Assembly: GCA_002692605.1 (NCBI GenBank)
Contig: NZLE01000080.1
Location: forward strand, 1-7,221
Source: Opitutia bacterium
Lineage (GTDB): Bacteria > Verrucomicrobiota > Verrucomicrobiia > Opitutales > Seribacteraceae
Reading direction: 5' to 3'
DNA: 7,221 bases
Both the position numbers and the translations under genes were made by a program. The notes beneath the pieces are model-generated. The model made no database searches. It was not told where the DNA came from and saw only the letters and a program-made list of their open reading frames with translations. This document shows, in pieces, positions 6,507 through 7,221 of the stretch (positions within the stretch are counted from its first letter, which is position 1; every line of letters starts with the position of its first letter).

Positions 6507-7221
6507 CCCACAAATTCCTCCTCCGGCAAATGATCAACGGCCCATGTGGGTATAAGCTCCTCCAACCGATGGGCTCGACTTCCCTTGAAAAGCAAGGCTC
6601 CCTCAAAATCATCGACCATCGAACGGGCATCCTCGATCGATTGCAATGAGATCAATTGATCGATTTGAGCTCCGGCGTCCAAATATCCCTCAGCCATCCA
6701 ATGCGCTTTTTCCCCAATAAGTAAAACCAAGTCCCGAGAACCCAACTTTTGAGATGCTCCCACCTGGGCGTGAAGAATCCGCTCCTCTTCTCCTAATTCT
6801 TCCATACCGCCCAGGACGTACATCTTGGCTTCGGTTTCAAATTCCTTGGAAAAAAAGTTCAAGGAATCAAGCATGGAGGATGGATTCGCGTTGTAGCAAT
6901 CCAAGTAATAGGTTCGCCCTCGGCCTTGGAGGAGCTTTCCTCGCAAGGCCGAAGGGCGATATTGGGGTAGGCGTTCAGAAATTCTTTGATCAGTGAGTCC
7001 TAACTCACAAGCGGCGAGAATGGATAGGGCCATGTTTGAAACAATTCCATCCGACACCGGTGGTATGGAAATAGAAAATACTGGGGATCGGTGACGCCAA
7101 AGCCTGATCGTCACCGACCGCCCAGTATTGTTTGTTTCAGTCCAAAAATCATAATACGCTTCGGATTTCTTCGGTTCCGAATCCGGCTTTCCTCTTTTGA
7201 GTATCGTGCATGGCTTTTCCT
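6500..7221 (-). CDS. murF: UDP-N-acetylmuramoyl-tripeptide--D-alanyl-D-alanine ligase (MurF), 3' part, start outside the window
   Basis: MurF adds the D-Ala-D-Ala dipeptide to UDP-MurNAc-tripeptide in the cytoplasm. The frame is open from the window end (first full codon at 7219) to the TGA at 6502..6500, giving the last 239 residues, about half of a usual MurF of roughly 450. An internal Met at 7114 is not the start, because the protein continues upstream without a stop. The C-terminal Mur-ligase domain is clear: RPSALRGK, then DCYNANPSSM (the MurF hallmark, usually DDSYNANP), VLGGMEELGEE (usually VLGDMxELG), and LLFKGSRAHRLEEL near the end, the KGSR motif. The ATP-binding P-loop and N-terminal domain lie outside the window. 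MurE is the main alternative, but YNANP, KGSR and the place directly before mraY support MurF. A hairpin-forming inverted repeat lies within this part of the gene. Confidence 0.94.
   Translation of the reverse strand, partial: EKPCTILKRGKPDSEPKKSEAYYDFWTETNNTGRSVTIRLWRHRSPVFSISIPPVSDGIVSNMALSILAACELGLTDQRISERLPQYRPSALRGKLLQGRGRTYYLDCYNANPSSMLDSLNFFSKEFETEAKMYVLGGMEELGEEERILHAQVGASQKLGSRDLVLLIGEKAHWMAEGYLDAGAQIDQLISLQSIEDARSMVDDFEGALLFKGSRAHRLEELIPTWAVDHLPEEEFVGC
6517..6524 (-). promoter_or_regulatory. Strong Shine-Dalgarno sequence for mraY
   Basis: On the minus strand the sequence GGAGGAGG, followed by AA, ends about 10 bases before the mraY ATG at 6506. It lies within the last codons of murF (the Pro-Glu-Glu-Glu stretch). 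It is the clearest ribosome binding site in the window and supports the assigned mraY start. Confidence 0.8.
7086..7119 (-). repeat. Inverted repeat / potential RNA hairpin inside murF
   Basis: The arms TCGGTGACG (7117..7109) and CGTCACCGA (7096..7088) are perfectly complementary over 9 bases, with a 12-base loop. In RNA the stem extends by a G-U and a G-C pair to 11 pairs. It lies within the MurF reading frame and no U-run follows, so it does not look like an intrinsic terminator. Confidence 0.5.

Overview
This window lies inside a bacterial division and cell wall (dcw) cluster. All seven genes are on the minus strand, so transcription runs from high to low coordinates. In transcription order they are murF (3' part, cut by the window end), mraY, murD, a three-LysM-domain envelope protein gene, ftsW, murG and murC (5' part, cut by the window start). 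There is no RNA gene, mobile element, CRISPR array or convincing promoter or terminator. The longest stretch without a gene is about 41 bases.

The organism is a Gram-negative-type bacterium with a base composition near 50% GC by eye. The canonical order murF-mraY-murD-ftsW-murG-murC is kept, with a LysM gene between murD and ftsW. That insertion and the style of the proteins suggest the Verrucomicrobiota/Opitutae neighbourhood. This is a tentative judgement from memory of similar clusters, not a database result.

The genes cover consecutive steps of peptidoglycan precursor synthesis. MurC and MurD add L-Ala and D-Glu to UDP-MurNAc in the cytoplasm, and MurF adds the terminal dipeptide. MraY moves the pentapeptide onto undecaprenyl phosphate to give lipid I, MurG makes lipid II, and FtsW polymerises lipid II at the septum. 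The LysM protein is predicted to be exported, where its repeats could bind the glycan made by FtsW and its partner.

Four junctions overlap. murF/mraY share 7 bases, and mraY/murD, ftsW/murG and murG/murC each share 4 bases as ATGA. Only the two junctions around the LysM gene are gapped (25 and about 41 bases). That fits an accessory gene inserted into a tightly coupled operon. The 25-base gap is exactly bridged by a 10-codon reading frame that overlaps murD and the LysM gene by ATGA at both ends. The LysM gene and this bridge are the least expected items here; the rest is ordinary core machinery with a few family-level substitutions and some hairpins inside coding sequence.
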